Part shown: in pieces, positions 11,086-26,949 of the stretch
How the letters are laid out: every line of letters begins with the position of its first letter
How positions within the stretch are numbered: position 1 is the first letter of the stretch
Source: Vermamoeba vermiformis
Taxonomy: Eukaryota; Tubulinea; Echinamoebida
Length of the DNA stretch: 64,000 nt
Direction: 5' to 3'
Assembly (NCBI GenBank): GCA_045837725.1
Contig: JBEWZL010000152.1
Location: 186,001-250,000 of the forward strand
Notes under the pieces: model-generated
Seen by the model: only the letters and a program-made list of their open reading frames with translations
Told to the model about the DNA's origin: nothing
Databases searched by the model: none
Position numbers and translations under genes: made by a program

Positions 11086-13106
11086 ATGGGAAACACAGCC
11101 AGTAATTTACCACATAAAAAGAAAAAATTGGATAAACATGCTAGAGATAATAACGTGATAGACAAAGAAAATAACGGGTAGGCCGTATCTAGCAATCAAT
11201 TCTTTTTCGCAAATCTGCTAACTCGGAAGCAAATTTTTATTTAGGGACCCTAAAAATGGTACGATTAATGGCGATATTGAATATCAAGGCAACGAACATG
11301 AATGGATAAGATATTTACCTCAGGAATTATTATTTGAAATTTTAGAATTCGCCGATCTGCCCCCAGCGACGATTATAAGGTAATTATTCATCATGACTGC
11401 TACCAAAAATATTATTTAAAATTATTAGAATACTTTGGGGAGTGGTTTGACGCTAAATTAATTTGAAATTGAATTGCAGGTACCAGCTTCTCAGTAAATT
11501 TTGGAACAGCGTCTTTAAGAGTAATAGCGTGTGGAGACTAATATGCAAGCAACGTGGTTTTCCCTCGATATATTTCAAAAGCGATACAGGTAATAAAACG
11601 AAAGTACATCCGGTTGACAAAAAAGTACTCAATATCTTTTCATTACAACAGACTACTTTGCTTTATTTCTGTCACGATTTTTCGCGTATTTTGTATCAGA
11701 AAATAGCGTGGAACAGTGGCTCAGAGCACAAGAAAAAAGAGAGGATTTTGGCCGTCGTACCTTAAACCTCATGAGGACTGCCGTAAGCGATCTGATTTTA
11801 TTAAAATGAAGCCTTTATACTCTATAGTTTAGTGCAATTATGATTAAATTCGTAATGGTTTTGAAAATTGCCGTGGATGTGCCACGCGTCTAATTTTCTT
11901 TTCTAGAATATTCCAGGGCAGCCTTTTGTATTGGTCGGAAGAGTATCAACGGATGAAAGTTTCGATATAAATACCCTTAGCGATCTTATAACGCTCTACG
12001 ATCGACATTTCAAAAATCAATGGGTACATCCGAATCTGGCCGTACAAAAAATCTTCGGTTACAAAGATAAGGAAGAGTATTTTGTTTGCTGCGAACCTGC
12101 AAACGATTACTTAATCAAAGCTCTAGTAACACAACCTTATCTGGTTACTGAAGCTAATGTAAGTTGGTATGGATGATCCAGATCGTTAACCGAATCTCGC
12201 TTTGAGAGCGGATCTGTTTCATTATTTTGATTAAAATCACTCAAATACTGATTGATTAATATAGATATGCGAAATAATCAAACAAATATTGTCAGCAATG
12301 GACTGGCTAAATGAGCGTAAGATCTACTCCTATCATTTGGACTTGGAAAACTTTTGGGTGAATATCTCTAGTGACGATAAAGTACGTAATATAATAATAA
12401 TTATCTGATGCATGTTGATCTTGCTATCAATTACTTAATATCGGTAATAATTTTACGGTGTGTTAATGAATTCTTTTTTTTTTGCAGATCGAGGTCAAAT
12501 TTTATTCAGCGCTGTTTGATTTTTCAGGCCGAAGACCCGGATATGGTAATCCCGGGCATATACCCCCTGAAATACTCTGGGGCAATGATTGTACTGACAA
12601 GTCATATTCATGGATGATAGGTACGTACCTGTTATGATTAATCAAACACTAATACTAACAATAATACTAAATAAGTATATGCCGTAGAAAATATGCGAAT
12701 TTTTCAAATTACATCCAAATTGCAAATTTTTTTCGGATCTTTTTTTCGCTGTGAATTTCAACGTAATAAAGGCTCAATATTAATTATGTAAAGGTTAATA
12801 TTAATTTTATACGACGAATATGTAGGTTGGATTGCGTTTGTGTTATTGACAGGCGAAGATCCATTTCAGAGGGAGACAATTCCGCAGACTTTTGAAGCAA
12901 TTTTAAGAGCACAATTTGAATTTGCAGATCCCACGGACAATCACGTGACATCACTAGCACGTGACTTCATATCGAAATTATTGAACGTAGATCAATCAAC
13001 TCGAATGACGGTCAAACAAGCTTTGAATCACGAGTGGATCTGCTCGTCAAACAAAAGTACCGAGCCAATGCTTAATGTCGTCAAAGGATATTCCAAGCTA
13101 AATTAA
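11086..13106 (+). CDS. F-box plus pseudokinase-like protein, paralogue 2 of 3
   Basis: Same plan as its upstream neighbour and the best preserved of the three. It starts MGNTASNLPHKKKK, then F-box LPQELLFEILEFADLPP followed by YQLLSKFWNSVFKSNSVWRL. The linker YFALFLSRFFAYFVSENS is followed by the kinase-like region: FVLVGRVS where the ATP-binding Lys strand would be, WVHPNLAVQKIFGYKDKEEY, then ILSAMDWLNERKIYSYHLDL with SYH in place of HRD, VKFYSALFD in place of DFG, IPPEIL, and a conserved C-lobe (AFVLLTGEDPF...ARDFISKLLNVDQSTRMTVK). Exons share boundaries with paralogue 1. Loss of both catalytic Asp residues in both copies argues the inactive state is ancestral to the pair, not recent decay. 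Confidence 0.75.
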
Positions 13107-13234
13107 GTGTTTTATAAAAAAGCGTCATATATAGTGTAAGACGGTAGGTGTGCTTAACGACATCCGTCGCCAAATGCGCGACATTATGAGGTTGTTGGCA
13201 TGCCGAGTAACAGTTCAAGATCATCAGCGTCGAG

Positions 13235-13311
13235 CACGTGGTTCACGTGTCCATTCGCATGTCACGTGATGCTGATTATTCCGCTCGTCACGTGTTGGGG
13301 GTTGTCACGTG
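13235..13311. promoter_or_regulatory. Cluster of five CACGTG (E-box/G-box) sites upstream of paralogue 3
   Basis: CACGTG occurs at 13235, 13244, 13263, 13289 and 13306, five palindromes within 77 bases, about 65-140 bases before the ATG of the third MGNT gene. At random one such hexamer is expected about every 5-7 kb at this GC content. CACGTG is the classic bHLH/bZIP target. A regulatory role is inferred from the density and position. Confidence 0.5.
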
Positions 13312-13376
13312 ACAGCGCAAAATTTTTTTATGCGCAACAAGCGAATGAAAATCTTCAGCGCGTAGATTAAGTGAAC

Positions 13377-13939
13377 ATGGGCAATACAAGTCAACGTTCG
13401 CATCGTAAAAAAATTGGAGATAATAAGCTCATCAAGGAAAATGAGGTTGTGGATGACGAGGACGGGTAAAATTCAAATACAAAAAAATTGATTTTTTTTC
13501 TAAATCCGTATTAGTTAAATTTAAAATTTTATCAGTAATTATAAAATGATTTAATATAATATACAGCGATCACCTTAGTGCAACGGAAGAACAGATCCGA
13601 CATTTACCGCTGGAATTAGTATTTGCGATTTTAGAACACGTTCCTCCAGTCGTTATTGTAAGGTATGAGCTATTGTGTATACTTAATATAATTTTTAAAA
13701 TAATATTTCATAATTATCTGGTCATTAACACGATGAATTAATTGCATCCAGGTGTCAAAGCCTTAGTAAATATTGGAAAGGCGTCTTTAAGAGTAATGGC
13801 GTGTGGCAACATATGTGCAAGCTATATGGCATGCATTCGATATATTTCAACGACGATACAGGTAATCAACCGAAAGTACATCCGTTGGCAAAAAAGTCAT
13901 TGAAATTTAATCAGTACAGTTGTTCCATACTTTGATTGA
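13377..13939 (+). CDS. Short F-box paralogue 3 of 3, lacking the kinase-like half
   Basis: Starts MGNTSQRSHRKK. The next exons give an F-box (LPLELVFAILEHVPP then CQSLSKYWKGVFKSNGVWQH) with the same exon borders as its two neighbours. After the exon ending FNDDT the reading continues only for about seven residues (VVPYFD) if an acceptor at about 13919 is used, then stops. The kinase-like exons are absent and the gene runs straight into the 3' end of the convergent ALC1 gene. Either a truncated copy or a genuine short F-box adaptor. Confidence 0.55.
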
Positions 13940-13966
13940 GTAATGGGATTCTTATAAGTGCTTGAT

Positions 13967-18696
<4,730 letters not shown>

Positions 18697-18967
18697 TTTG
18701 TGTTAGAAACGTTAATGAAAGTTGTTAGTGTCATTGGTAGAGAAAGTCGTTTTTGTTTTGAACGTCAGAAAATTTGTGGCTTGTTTCAAAGTTTATCTTT
18801 ATTTACATATTCATTATCAATTTATATTGTATTAACGAGTTTGGTTCTTGGCGTAGCCGACTTTCACTAAAGAAAACAAGATCAGCAAGTGAAGTTCAAC
18901 AACGAAACATTGACGGTAACAATAAGCTTTCATATTATAAAGTAATATAGTCTTCGACGATATTTAC

Positions 18968-19960
18968 TTAGTAAGAGTAGTAGTATTTACCAGTAGTTCT
19001 TGTTCTACCAACACCAATATCCTCAGGCTCGTCGTGGGTCTCAACGTATCTAGTTCTGCGAGTATGAGGAGGAATTGCAGCGTGAACAGCAGGGGTACGG
19101 AATCGGCTATAAAAGTTCATTAGTAAGATGAACCTTACAAGGTCAATGAAACTTAACGAGAGCGGATTTGGTCAGAAATTCGGCGAAGTTAAAATTGATT
19201 GTGGTGCTTACTTGACGATCCAGCCAATGACACTAGTAATAAAGTAAGGGAACAAAGCACCACGGAAAGGTGAGGTCAATGAGCGCAAAATAGCCAAGAC
19301 AACGCCAGCCAAAGAAACCCATCCGAAGAAAGGTCCGAACTTCCAGCCATTACGAGCTATAATACAATTATTATTAACATATAATTCATAATTAGTGCAG
19401 GTATAATAGGCTTACCATTCTCGTCGCTGTACTCGAACTCATCCGCGTAAGTACGTTCCAATTCGTATTGCAAAGAGCAGCTGCCATCAACAACCCATTC
19501 GTCATCAACGCCGTTGTATCCTTCGCAAGAGACGGTCATTCGGCCAAACTTGACACGTTGATCGAGATCTGCCTCACATTTCCATTGAATTTCTGAAAAT
19601 ATTGCCAGATATTAGCGCCAGTGCAAAGTATTTCGAAATTGCTGTCGTATACTCACCACCACTGTAGTCTCGTCCCATGTTTCTGCAGTAAACTGAGCTG
19701 GGATACAAGTCTTGGTAAGAGCTGGCAGATCCACCGTTACAAAACAACTGGCGAAAAGTTAGATGTGGTTCAAATATATTAAAATTTTAGCTTACTTGAG
19801 GTACTGAATATCCTCTTCGAGAATTAGTCCAATGTCCCTTATCAAAAGTCAAGCCACGAACATCGCGTAACAGCACGCGATCGGATCCGTAGCCGTAAAT
19901 AGCAAATGCGGTCAAAGCGCACGACAGTAGAATAAAGCAAGTTAAAGTGTATTGTTTCAT
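18968..19960 (-). CDS. SARAF-like store-operated calcium entry regulator
   Basis: Relatives sit in the ER membrane and damp STIM-Orai calcium entry. Signal peptide MKQYTLTCFILLSCALTAFA is followed by DRVLLRDVRGLTF, SRRGYSVPQL, YPSSVYCRNMGRDYSG, IQWKCEADLDQRVKFGRMTV, SCEGYNGVDDEWV and GSCSLQYELE, which track the SARAF luminal domain closely, including its cysteines. One membrane segment (FFGWVSLAGVVLAI, then ALFPYFITSVIGWIV nearby) and a short basic cytosolic tail ending GRTRTTGKYYYSY follow. Five exons. STIM or Orai genes are not in the window. Confidence 0.85.
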
Positions 19961-20211
19961 TGTTTGTTGTTTGTTGAATTAAAATGCGAACAGACATTTT
20001 GCGATGAAATAGCTCAAACTCGCGATGGTACGATGAAATCTCACTAAAGATTGGCGCATTTTTAAATTAAATTTCTAATTAACATCGAGACTTTCTCTTT
20101 TTCCCGCCGTATCGAAATAGGAAACGAGACTTGCCCAAATTTCCAGCGATATTCATTAGACAATGTCGATCCACAAAAAAAGTTCTATTTACCTTTTATT
20201 TATAATCCAGA

Positions 20212-21887
20212 TTAGTTCTGCGGTTGGTCAGAGTGACTTTCAGACCTTTCTTCCCCTTCTACGTGCACTGGAACTTCACTGCCCGACTCTTCTTCGTCGC
20301 CACTATCCATCGGATCCGAGAACTCTTCATCCTCTTCACCCTCTTCATCGTCTCCCTCTAATCGTAACTGAGCATCAGGATTGTTTGCGTTGGCGGTGGC
20401 AATGAACTGTTGTACGTTGTTGTTGAATTCTGCGTGCTGTTGGATAAACTGTGAGGCTGAAAGTGACGGCAATGCAGAGTGCGACAGAATCGCGGTGTTA
20501 TAAGCATTGCAATTAGGACACTTGTGGCCCATCCAATGGTAAGGCACCGTTGATTTAGCATTGCATTCATTGCATAAAATATTGCACGTCACGTCCTTGT
20601 ACTCATCCGGCATTTTGCAGTTAGAAATGACTTGATCCATGTGAGCCCATTGTTGCGTCATATCACTATACTTTACATTAATACCTTATTGCCACTAGAA
20701 TATTTGAGCAAATTACTTACAACATGGACTTTGAGCAGACAGGACACGTGTCGTATCGTTGCGCGTATTGTTTGAAACACGAAAGATGCATTGGGTGATT
20801 GCATTTCTCCAAGAAGTATACTGATTTGGTTGATGTAAACATATCCTAATTAATAAGGGTCAAAAATCCAGCTCGCAAAAAAGGAGGAGGACTTACTGTT
20901 CCGCAGATCGGACAGTCGGCATTCAATGTGTTTTCAATATGCGTTTTGTGCTCGAGCTTCTTGCTCAAACAAATATTGCAAATATCGCAGTGGAAATAAT
21001 CTTCTGCTTTGCCTGCAAAAATAAATGAAAAAATGAGCGTCTGATCTCGGATGGCACGGGTTTGCTGGACTCACCGATACGGCACATATTGCATTTGTTG
21101 CAATGGAAGATGTCCTTGTCGGGCATATTATCCCAGAACTTGCACACCGAACAGAAGTAACGGCTCATCGACTTATTGCATTCGGAACACTCGGAAGCGA
21201 CAGGCTGGATCTTCTTACAAAACATGCACATCATTTCTTTAGTCGCATATCTAAATATGATACGTTAGTTTATAGTACTAAGAATTGATTTTATAGACTT
21301 CGTCATGGCGTACCGGCTAATTTTGTGGTCGTGGACTTGCTCGTCGTGGCACAATCGACAAGGGTAAAGCTGACCGCAGCAAAAAGCTTTCATTTTACAA
21401 TTGCGTCGATAGTGTTTGCAGCCAAATATATTTTCAGCTTCATTCTTTAGAAGAGTAATGTTAGATGCGGATCGACAGTTACCGTCTGAAAGAGTGTTTA
21501 TGGCTTACGTTATAGGAAGCTGCTGTATTTAGTTCCTCGTCTTTTGTGGCATCATCTTCTTTGGCTGCAGTTGGCTTGTAGCTGCTTACCATCAATTCCT
21601 AAGATCCAGAAAATTTAGACCTTTTCAAAGTAGCGCGTAATATAATACAGAATATTATAGAGAATATTTAGTAATTTTTTGAAATTATTTGGCCGCAAAA
21701 TTGATTTATCAGATCTCGAGAAAATACCAAGATCGCGTTTTCATCAATCTTGCTTCTAAATATTAGTTGCTGCATGTACCTGAATTTTTTTGGCTTTGGT
21801 CGCAGGGTCTAAAGAAGTGTCTTTTTGAATTTCGACGATCTTGCGTCTTAGCTCCTTCTGTCGATCGGTCTCTTGCGATTGTTCCAT
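20212..21887 (-). CDS. RCHY1/PIRH2-type RING and CHY zinc-finger E3 ubiquitin ligase
   Basis: Domains in order: a short N-terminal helix (MEQSQETDRQKELRRKIVEI), the CHY finger (FGCKHYRRNCKMKAFCCGQL then PCRLCHDE, MCMFCKKIQP, CSECN), the CTCHY finger (RYFCSVCKFWDN...DIFHCNKCNMCRIG...YFHCDICNICL), a RING-H2 (DCPICGTDMF...KCNHPMHLSCF...YDTCPVCSKS) and the C-terminal zinc ribbon (ILCNECNAKSTVPYHWMGHK then CPNC). The tail is Glu/Ser-rich and ends SESHSDQPQN. The ATG at 21887 was chosen over one at 21944 because family members start close to this helix; the upstream one would add 19 residues. Confidence 0.9.
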
Positions 21888-22060
21888 TCCACACTTACGT
21901 ACGCTTATATCGACCCCTATTGTGCTATTGTCTATATAATACAAATGATAGAATAACTACGTCCAACGATAAAGCTTCGCCGGAACGCCAGATCAACCAG
22001 GGTTCATTTGTGGAATTTGAGACCTTCGCACCACAGTCCTTTATTCAGTAAAATTTCCGA

Positions 22061-23421
22061 TTAATTCGATTTATCGGAATCTATGGGCTCGGTAACTGGC
22101 TGCAATTTGTGGTTTTTCAGCGTCCACTGCGCCAAATGACCGTCGACCACAAACAAGAAGTCTTTGTCGTCCAACGCCTCGTTCAAAACGTGTTGCTTCA
22201 AGTTAACGAAGTACTGGTTAGACGGCACTCCGAACAATTGCTTCATATCCTCCGTTACTGCTGTAATAACGTCGCCTAAAATTTTTTCGTTAGATCGTAC
22301 TACCGCAACTACAATTCTTTACCTTCTATGGTAGCTTTATAGATTAATTTAACGCCCCTATCTTGCTTTTGACCAGTAGGCACGTTCTTGTAAAGAGTAT
22401 AATGCGTCTGTTTGTCCAAAACGAACAACTTTTTCTTATCGCCAAGCTCTATTTCAATGCCATTCTGGAGCAGAGCAACCAACTAAACGACGTATAAGTA
22501 TTGGTTATAGTACATAGGCGTGGCCTATTATGAATAACATACCTTGTTGATCAAATCGAACTTAATAGTGTTGCCGTGCTGGCAGTTGAACACGAGCTCG
22601 TCGTGTGAAATGAACACGATGTCTTTTTCATCGATTTCGATAGCTTTCTTAATTGCCTCGAGAATTTGAATAGTAATCTACGATAGAAGTATTAAATTGC
22701 TGTTTCTCAGTCTATGGACATTAACATGTTTCTTACTCGTTTTTGCAACTTCATGTTGCGGGCAGGATTTGTATGGCCAAAGACTACTTGTCTAAATATC
22801 TATCACGTGCCATATTAGTACCAGGTACAGCATATTTATATTCTGCTAAATATCGCAGAACGTAGTCTTACCTTTGACGAATAAAAAGCCGGATGCACAT
22901 CGTTTTTCTCCAATAAGCTGTCCTCACGTTAGTTGCCATCCTATTATGTAATTATATCGTTCATACCTTTCCCATGAATCAGTCAATGCGTTTTCATCGT
23001 CAAATATTTTCATTGTAGTAAAGTTCGCCTTTCGTAGATCGATTGAAATCAACAAGACGTTGTTAAATTGTTTTCGCTTATCTTTGCCTTCTAAATTTTC
23101 TTTCTTATCGAGGGCAATAGCGTCTATGCGTTTATAAGCCTCAGTCTCTTTGATGTATTTACTGAGCTGATCCGATTTTTTTAATTTGTAGTCTTTAGCG
23201 CTCTCGTAAGTGCTGCTATTATTCTTCAAAAATTCCTCGAACTGAATATATAGGTCTAAGGCTTTGACTGAGCTGGCATATTGCGGCGATTTGAATAACG
23301 TCTGGAGATAATACTTGGCGTACAAAGGCACGGGGATTGATAACTTGTAAATTCGTGCAAACTCTTCCAAATCTTTAATTTTGTCTAATTTTTCAGTGAT
23401 TTTTGCGTTGTCGGCCTCCAT
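22061..23421 (-). CDS. Unrecognised protein with SIDLRKANF and SHDELVF motifs
   Basis: About six exons give roughly 390 residues. The N-terminal exon is helical and charged (DKIKDLEEFARIYKLS, SVKALDLYIQFEEFLKNN). The core reads LLISIDLRKANFTTMKIFDD, WERTAYWRK, RQVVFGHTNPARNMKLQKR, then ILEAIKKAIEIDEKD followed by IVFISHDELVFNC. The C-terminal part has repeated beta-rich pieces (KLFVLDKQTHYTLYKN, DFLFVVDGHLAQWTL). The acidic motifs spaced about 90 residues apart loosely resemble palm-fold polymerase motifs A and C, and similar uncharacterised proteins may occur in giant viruses and protists, but I cannot confirm either point. It is a normal spliced gene, divergent from the MsrA gene. Confidence 0.6.
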
Positions 23422-23883
23422 AATCACTGTAGTCTTCTGTTAAAAATTAAATTTAATTCAACTTCAGTACTTGCTGTTTAAATTTTGTTACTGGCGAAAA
23501 AAGAATTTTAAAAATATTTAGTGAGCTATAGTTAGTTAATGATTTCGATTTCGAGACTCCGCGATTTTTAGCAGATTCAAATTGGCTCGTTGATAAATAA
23601 ATTTCCAATGTTAGCCATTCGACCTTATATTACCTTAGTATTTTGTGGACTATTTGAGGTGTTTCCTAAGGCAAAGGACTCGATTTTTCATTTTTGGCTG
23701 GAGCGAGAAAATTTGCGGTCAATTTTCAGGCCAGTTTTCCTCCGGTCACGGCGAATGTTTTTTCAATTTTAATTTTTACTTACACGAGACACAACAATAT
23801 TATTTTGCTGCAGAGTGTTAGATCTTACCAGCAAGCAGTGACATCCAAAACTCGGTTACCAAACACCCAACCCAGCTTTAATT
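23422..23883. promoter_or_regulatory. Divergent promoter region shared with MsrA
   Basis: 460 bases between two start codons facing away from each other. No gene is supported here. No specific regulatory site is claimed. Confidence 0.35.
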
Positions 23884-24772
23884 ATGGGAATGGAAGAAAG
23901 CAAACCTCATAAGCCGGTAGTATATACTACTGAATCTACAAAGACAACCTCACCCGAGATCGACAACATCCCCTTCAAAACGGCTACTTTCGCGCTCGGA
24001 TGATTTTGGGGCCCCGATGGCGTCTTTGGTAATTATAAATTATTTTAAAATTATTTAGAAGCATATTATTCGTTATTTCGGAAGGAAATCAATTATTCGG
24101 GCTTTTTCAATTTGCCTTCCGTCACGCGAGATCCCATTTCAAACCTGAACTAACAAGTAGCGTTGTATAGGAAGCGCCAAAGGGGTCTTGCGGACGCGAG
24201 TCGGCTATTGTGGTGGAAAGCAGGTGAATCCTACCTATTACAATATTGGAGATCACACTGAAACACTCCAGATCGACTACGATCCGAAAGTAACATCTTA
24301 TAGCGACTTATTAGCGCTGTTTTGGAAAGAATATAGTCCTGGCAAACCTTGGTCTACGCAGTACATGAGCGCCATATGGTACCACGATGACGAACAAAAG
24401 AAGTTGATCGAGCAGACTAAATCCGAGAAAGAAAAGCAATTGAGGTACGTGCCTGTTGTCTAATTTATTACAAAAGCTCATTTTCTAATATTTTAACGTT
24501 GAAGTGGAGTACATCTGCTCGTGGCACCTCTTTCAAAGTTTTATTTGGCCGAGGATTACCACCAGAAGTACTACTTGCAGAACAGCCACATAGCCTCGAA
24601 GCTAAACCTGCCTACTGACGCTGAGGAACTCGCAAACTCTTATCTCGCGACTCGCTTGAACGGCTACATTAAAGGCTCTGGATCCGTCGAAGATCTTGAA
24701 GCCGATCTCAAGAAGCTCAGCGGCTTAATTGACGATGAGGTGAAGAAAGAGTTGAGAGATGAATATGAATAG
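23884..24772 (+). CDS. msrA: Peptide methionine sulfoxide reductase A, selenoprotein form
   Basis: Reduces the S-epimer of methionine sulfoxide in proteins. Exons 23884-24028, 24171-24444 and 24505-24772 join in phase. The family active-site motif GCFWG is written G-TGA-FWG, with TGA at 24001-24003 followed directly by FWGPDGVF and in the next exon GSAKGVLRTRVGYCGG, NPTYYNIGDHTE, TLQIDYDPKVTSYSDLL, WKEYSP and, in exon 3, LAEDYHQKYYLQ. The protein is otherwise intact on both sides of the TGA, which fits selenocysteine at the catalytic position, known in MsrA of Chlamydomonas and some other organisms. A SECIS-like hairpin follows about 80 bases after the stop. Read as a plain stop, the enzyme would be only 39 residues. 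Confidence 0.9.
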
Positions 24773-24850
24773 AGGTCGAAGAGGCAAGCAATGCGTGGCT
24801 TAAAGGCGAGAAACAGTTGAACGGATCGAAGTTTTGGAATTCTATTTTGA

Positions 24851-24921
24851 TAGTATGTTAATGACGTATTCGATGATTAACTCGACTTCACTCGAAATCT
24901 TGAATACTGACAATAGTACTA
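24851..24921 (+). promoter_or_regulatory. SECIS element in the 3' UTR of the MsrA selenoprotein gene
   Basis: Hairpin with the eukaryotic SECIS plan: ATGA at 24861-24864, helix GTATTC (24866-24871) pairing with GAATAC (24902-24907), inner GATT (24875-24878) pairing with AATC, AA at 24879-24880 opening the apical loop, and TGAC at 24908-24911 opposite ATGA. Below the quartet TAGTA (24851-24855) pairs with TACTA (24917-24921). The AA directly at the start of an open loop fits a form 1 type. This was folded by eye. Confidence 0.8.
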
Positions 24922-25266
24922 CGCAATAGAACCAAAATAAAGCGCGTTCAAATGTTTACTAAAAATAGCGCGCGATCTGGTGGGCCTTGAATTTCTATTA
25001 ACAGTTCGATTTTATTCATAGATTACATGCTGGTCGACTGAACCGATAAATTATTACATTTGAACTAGTTATACAATTGGTTCCTAGTCTTCACCAGCCT
25101 ATTTACAAATTTTCGTTGTTCGTATAATTTTGTCAGACGATTTGCTGAAAAATATCTTTGGCTCTACGACTAATAAAACCAAAGCCTATTCTCCAACAAT
25201 AAGCAAAATTGTCCAATGATATCATACGCCATTGAAACGAAGCAGATCTCTCTTCGTTCATATCGT
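24922..25266. other. Convergent spacer after MsrA
   Basis: 3' flanks of MsrA and of the minus-strand gene beyond it. Nothing else is seen; an AATAAA-like signal lies near 24939. Confidence 0.4.
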
Positions 25267-26617
25267 TCATTTCTTCCGCAGATGTGTTACTTGAGGTGTC
25301 GTACTTTTCTCTTTATCAAATAAACTCTTCATTGCTTGAAGCGTATCTGCAAATGAGTCGCGAAAGAAAGAATTGAATTCGTGAACGATATCTTTCAATG
25401 CGCTTGAAGTCTCATTCAACAGCTGCTTAGTCTTTTCTCCTGACAGACTTTCTTCAACGGACGAATCTCCTATAATACGCAAATATAGGTTAGTATAATG
25501 CTAATATAAGCAATTATATCATTATTCTAGCTAATGGGCCTTAAATTACGAAACGGAAAAAAAGAAAATTAATTTTTTTCGAAATCGATTTACTTTCCGT
25601 TACATAGGCCTATAATACAAGGGTATATAATCAATTACGCGTAAAATATTGATTATACGAATTCGCACGGGTCTGGATTAGAATATAAAACTTGCGGAGT
25701 GATCCGCTCGGGATCCAGCACACTACCTTTTGGAGGGGCCGTCGGCGTTGCTACCCAAGGCTGTCTTAATATATTCTCTAGTGTATGCAAGCCCGCGATG
25801 GGCTCGAGTGAGTTAACGTAATGTAGTCGATCTTTGAAGTGCCATAATGTTGGTTGCGCTTGCACGATCTGGTTGATCCAGTCTTGGCAAAAAAAGTCTT
25901 GGGCGTTCTCGGACCCAGGTATAAATACAATATGAAGGTTTGCTACAATAATAACAGTTAATATAAAGTGTTTTTTGGCGGTAGAAAATATTGGCGGTAA
26001 CGGGGGAATTTGGATGGCGCACGTAAAAACGAAAAACCGAGTATCGGCAATAGAGTTGTATAGTGTAAGTAAGGCGTTTAATATTAATAATAGGGTATTA
26101 TTTGTAGTATTGTACTAATTTATTTGAAAATGGTGACGTGAATCCGTCCCTTTCCAATTTTCTGGTTTTTATTTGAAATCAATGTCTTGATATCACGTAT
26201 TATTTGAAATAATTATCAAAATAATCTATTACAAACGTTATTGTCGTATTCTGATTGATTTAGAAATTTTGAAATTCTTATTTTTAAATCCAATTTCGAA
26301 AATTTACTGCAGACCATCCTTCGAAGTTAATAACGCCGCACCTCGATAATATTAATTAAATATTAGTACTTACATAGTTTATCCAAATTTTTAATCTCTG
26401 GAAAGTCTCCATCCACGCCAAATAATACCGGTGAAATGCTCGGTTGTTTAACGACAATTAAAAAGCATGTCGTGAACGGCACATAGGCCTCTAACTGCAT
26501 GCGCATTTCATGGTGCCGTTCATAATGACAGATCGGCACGCAGTTAGGAAAATGAATAAGAAGGTTGTAAAGCTGATCTACACCCTTTATATGTCCGAAT
26601 AAATGAATTTCTTGCAT
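25267..26617 (-). CDS. Unrecognised protein, three exons
   Basis: Exon 1 (26617 to about 26372) encodes MQEIHLFGHIKGVDQLYNLL, then VPICHYERHHEMRM and ISPVLFGVDGDFPEI. Exon 2 (about 25936-25660) reads NLHIVFIPGSENAQDFFCQD, YVNSLEPIAGLHTLENIL and PERITPQVLYSNPDP. Exon 3 (25482-25267) is a helical segment, LKDIVHEFNSFFRDSF then LQAMKSLFDKEK, ending VTHLRKK. The intron between exons 1 and 2 is long (about 435 bases). The phase of the last junction is not settled. No family, signal peptide or membrane helix is recognised. Confidence 0.5.
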
Positions 26618-26949
26618 TGAGCATCTCCGTAGTGTGCACGATGCCTGTTGTGGTGTAAAGGGGAGGAACTACATCAAAATAGGAGTTTTGGCGAACAAGT
26701 AAATTATTTCGAAAAAACGAAAAATTTTTGAAATTTCGTTCGACTGCACAACGGCGGGCACCGAGGCGAAGAATTATTACGGTGGGTCATGCGGAATTAG
26801 TAAACCTTTCGATTTTGCGTTTCAACGTCTCCTTTCAATCAAGATCTAGCGGAAGACGAACCAATGCCCGCATCTCGCTCTGTTGAGCATGCAACTAATC
26901 GTCATTTTACAACTAAAGATACAAAAATCACATAAATGACCGAAATATC
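26618..26949. other. Spacer between two minus-strand genes
   Basis: 330 bases holding the promoter of the unrecognised gene to its left (on the map) and the 3' UTR of the DUF4215 gene. Nothing further is supported. Confidence 0.35.
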
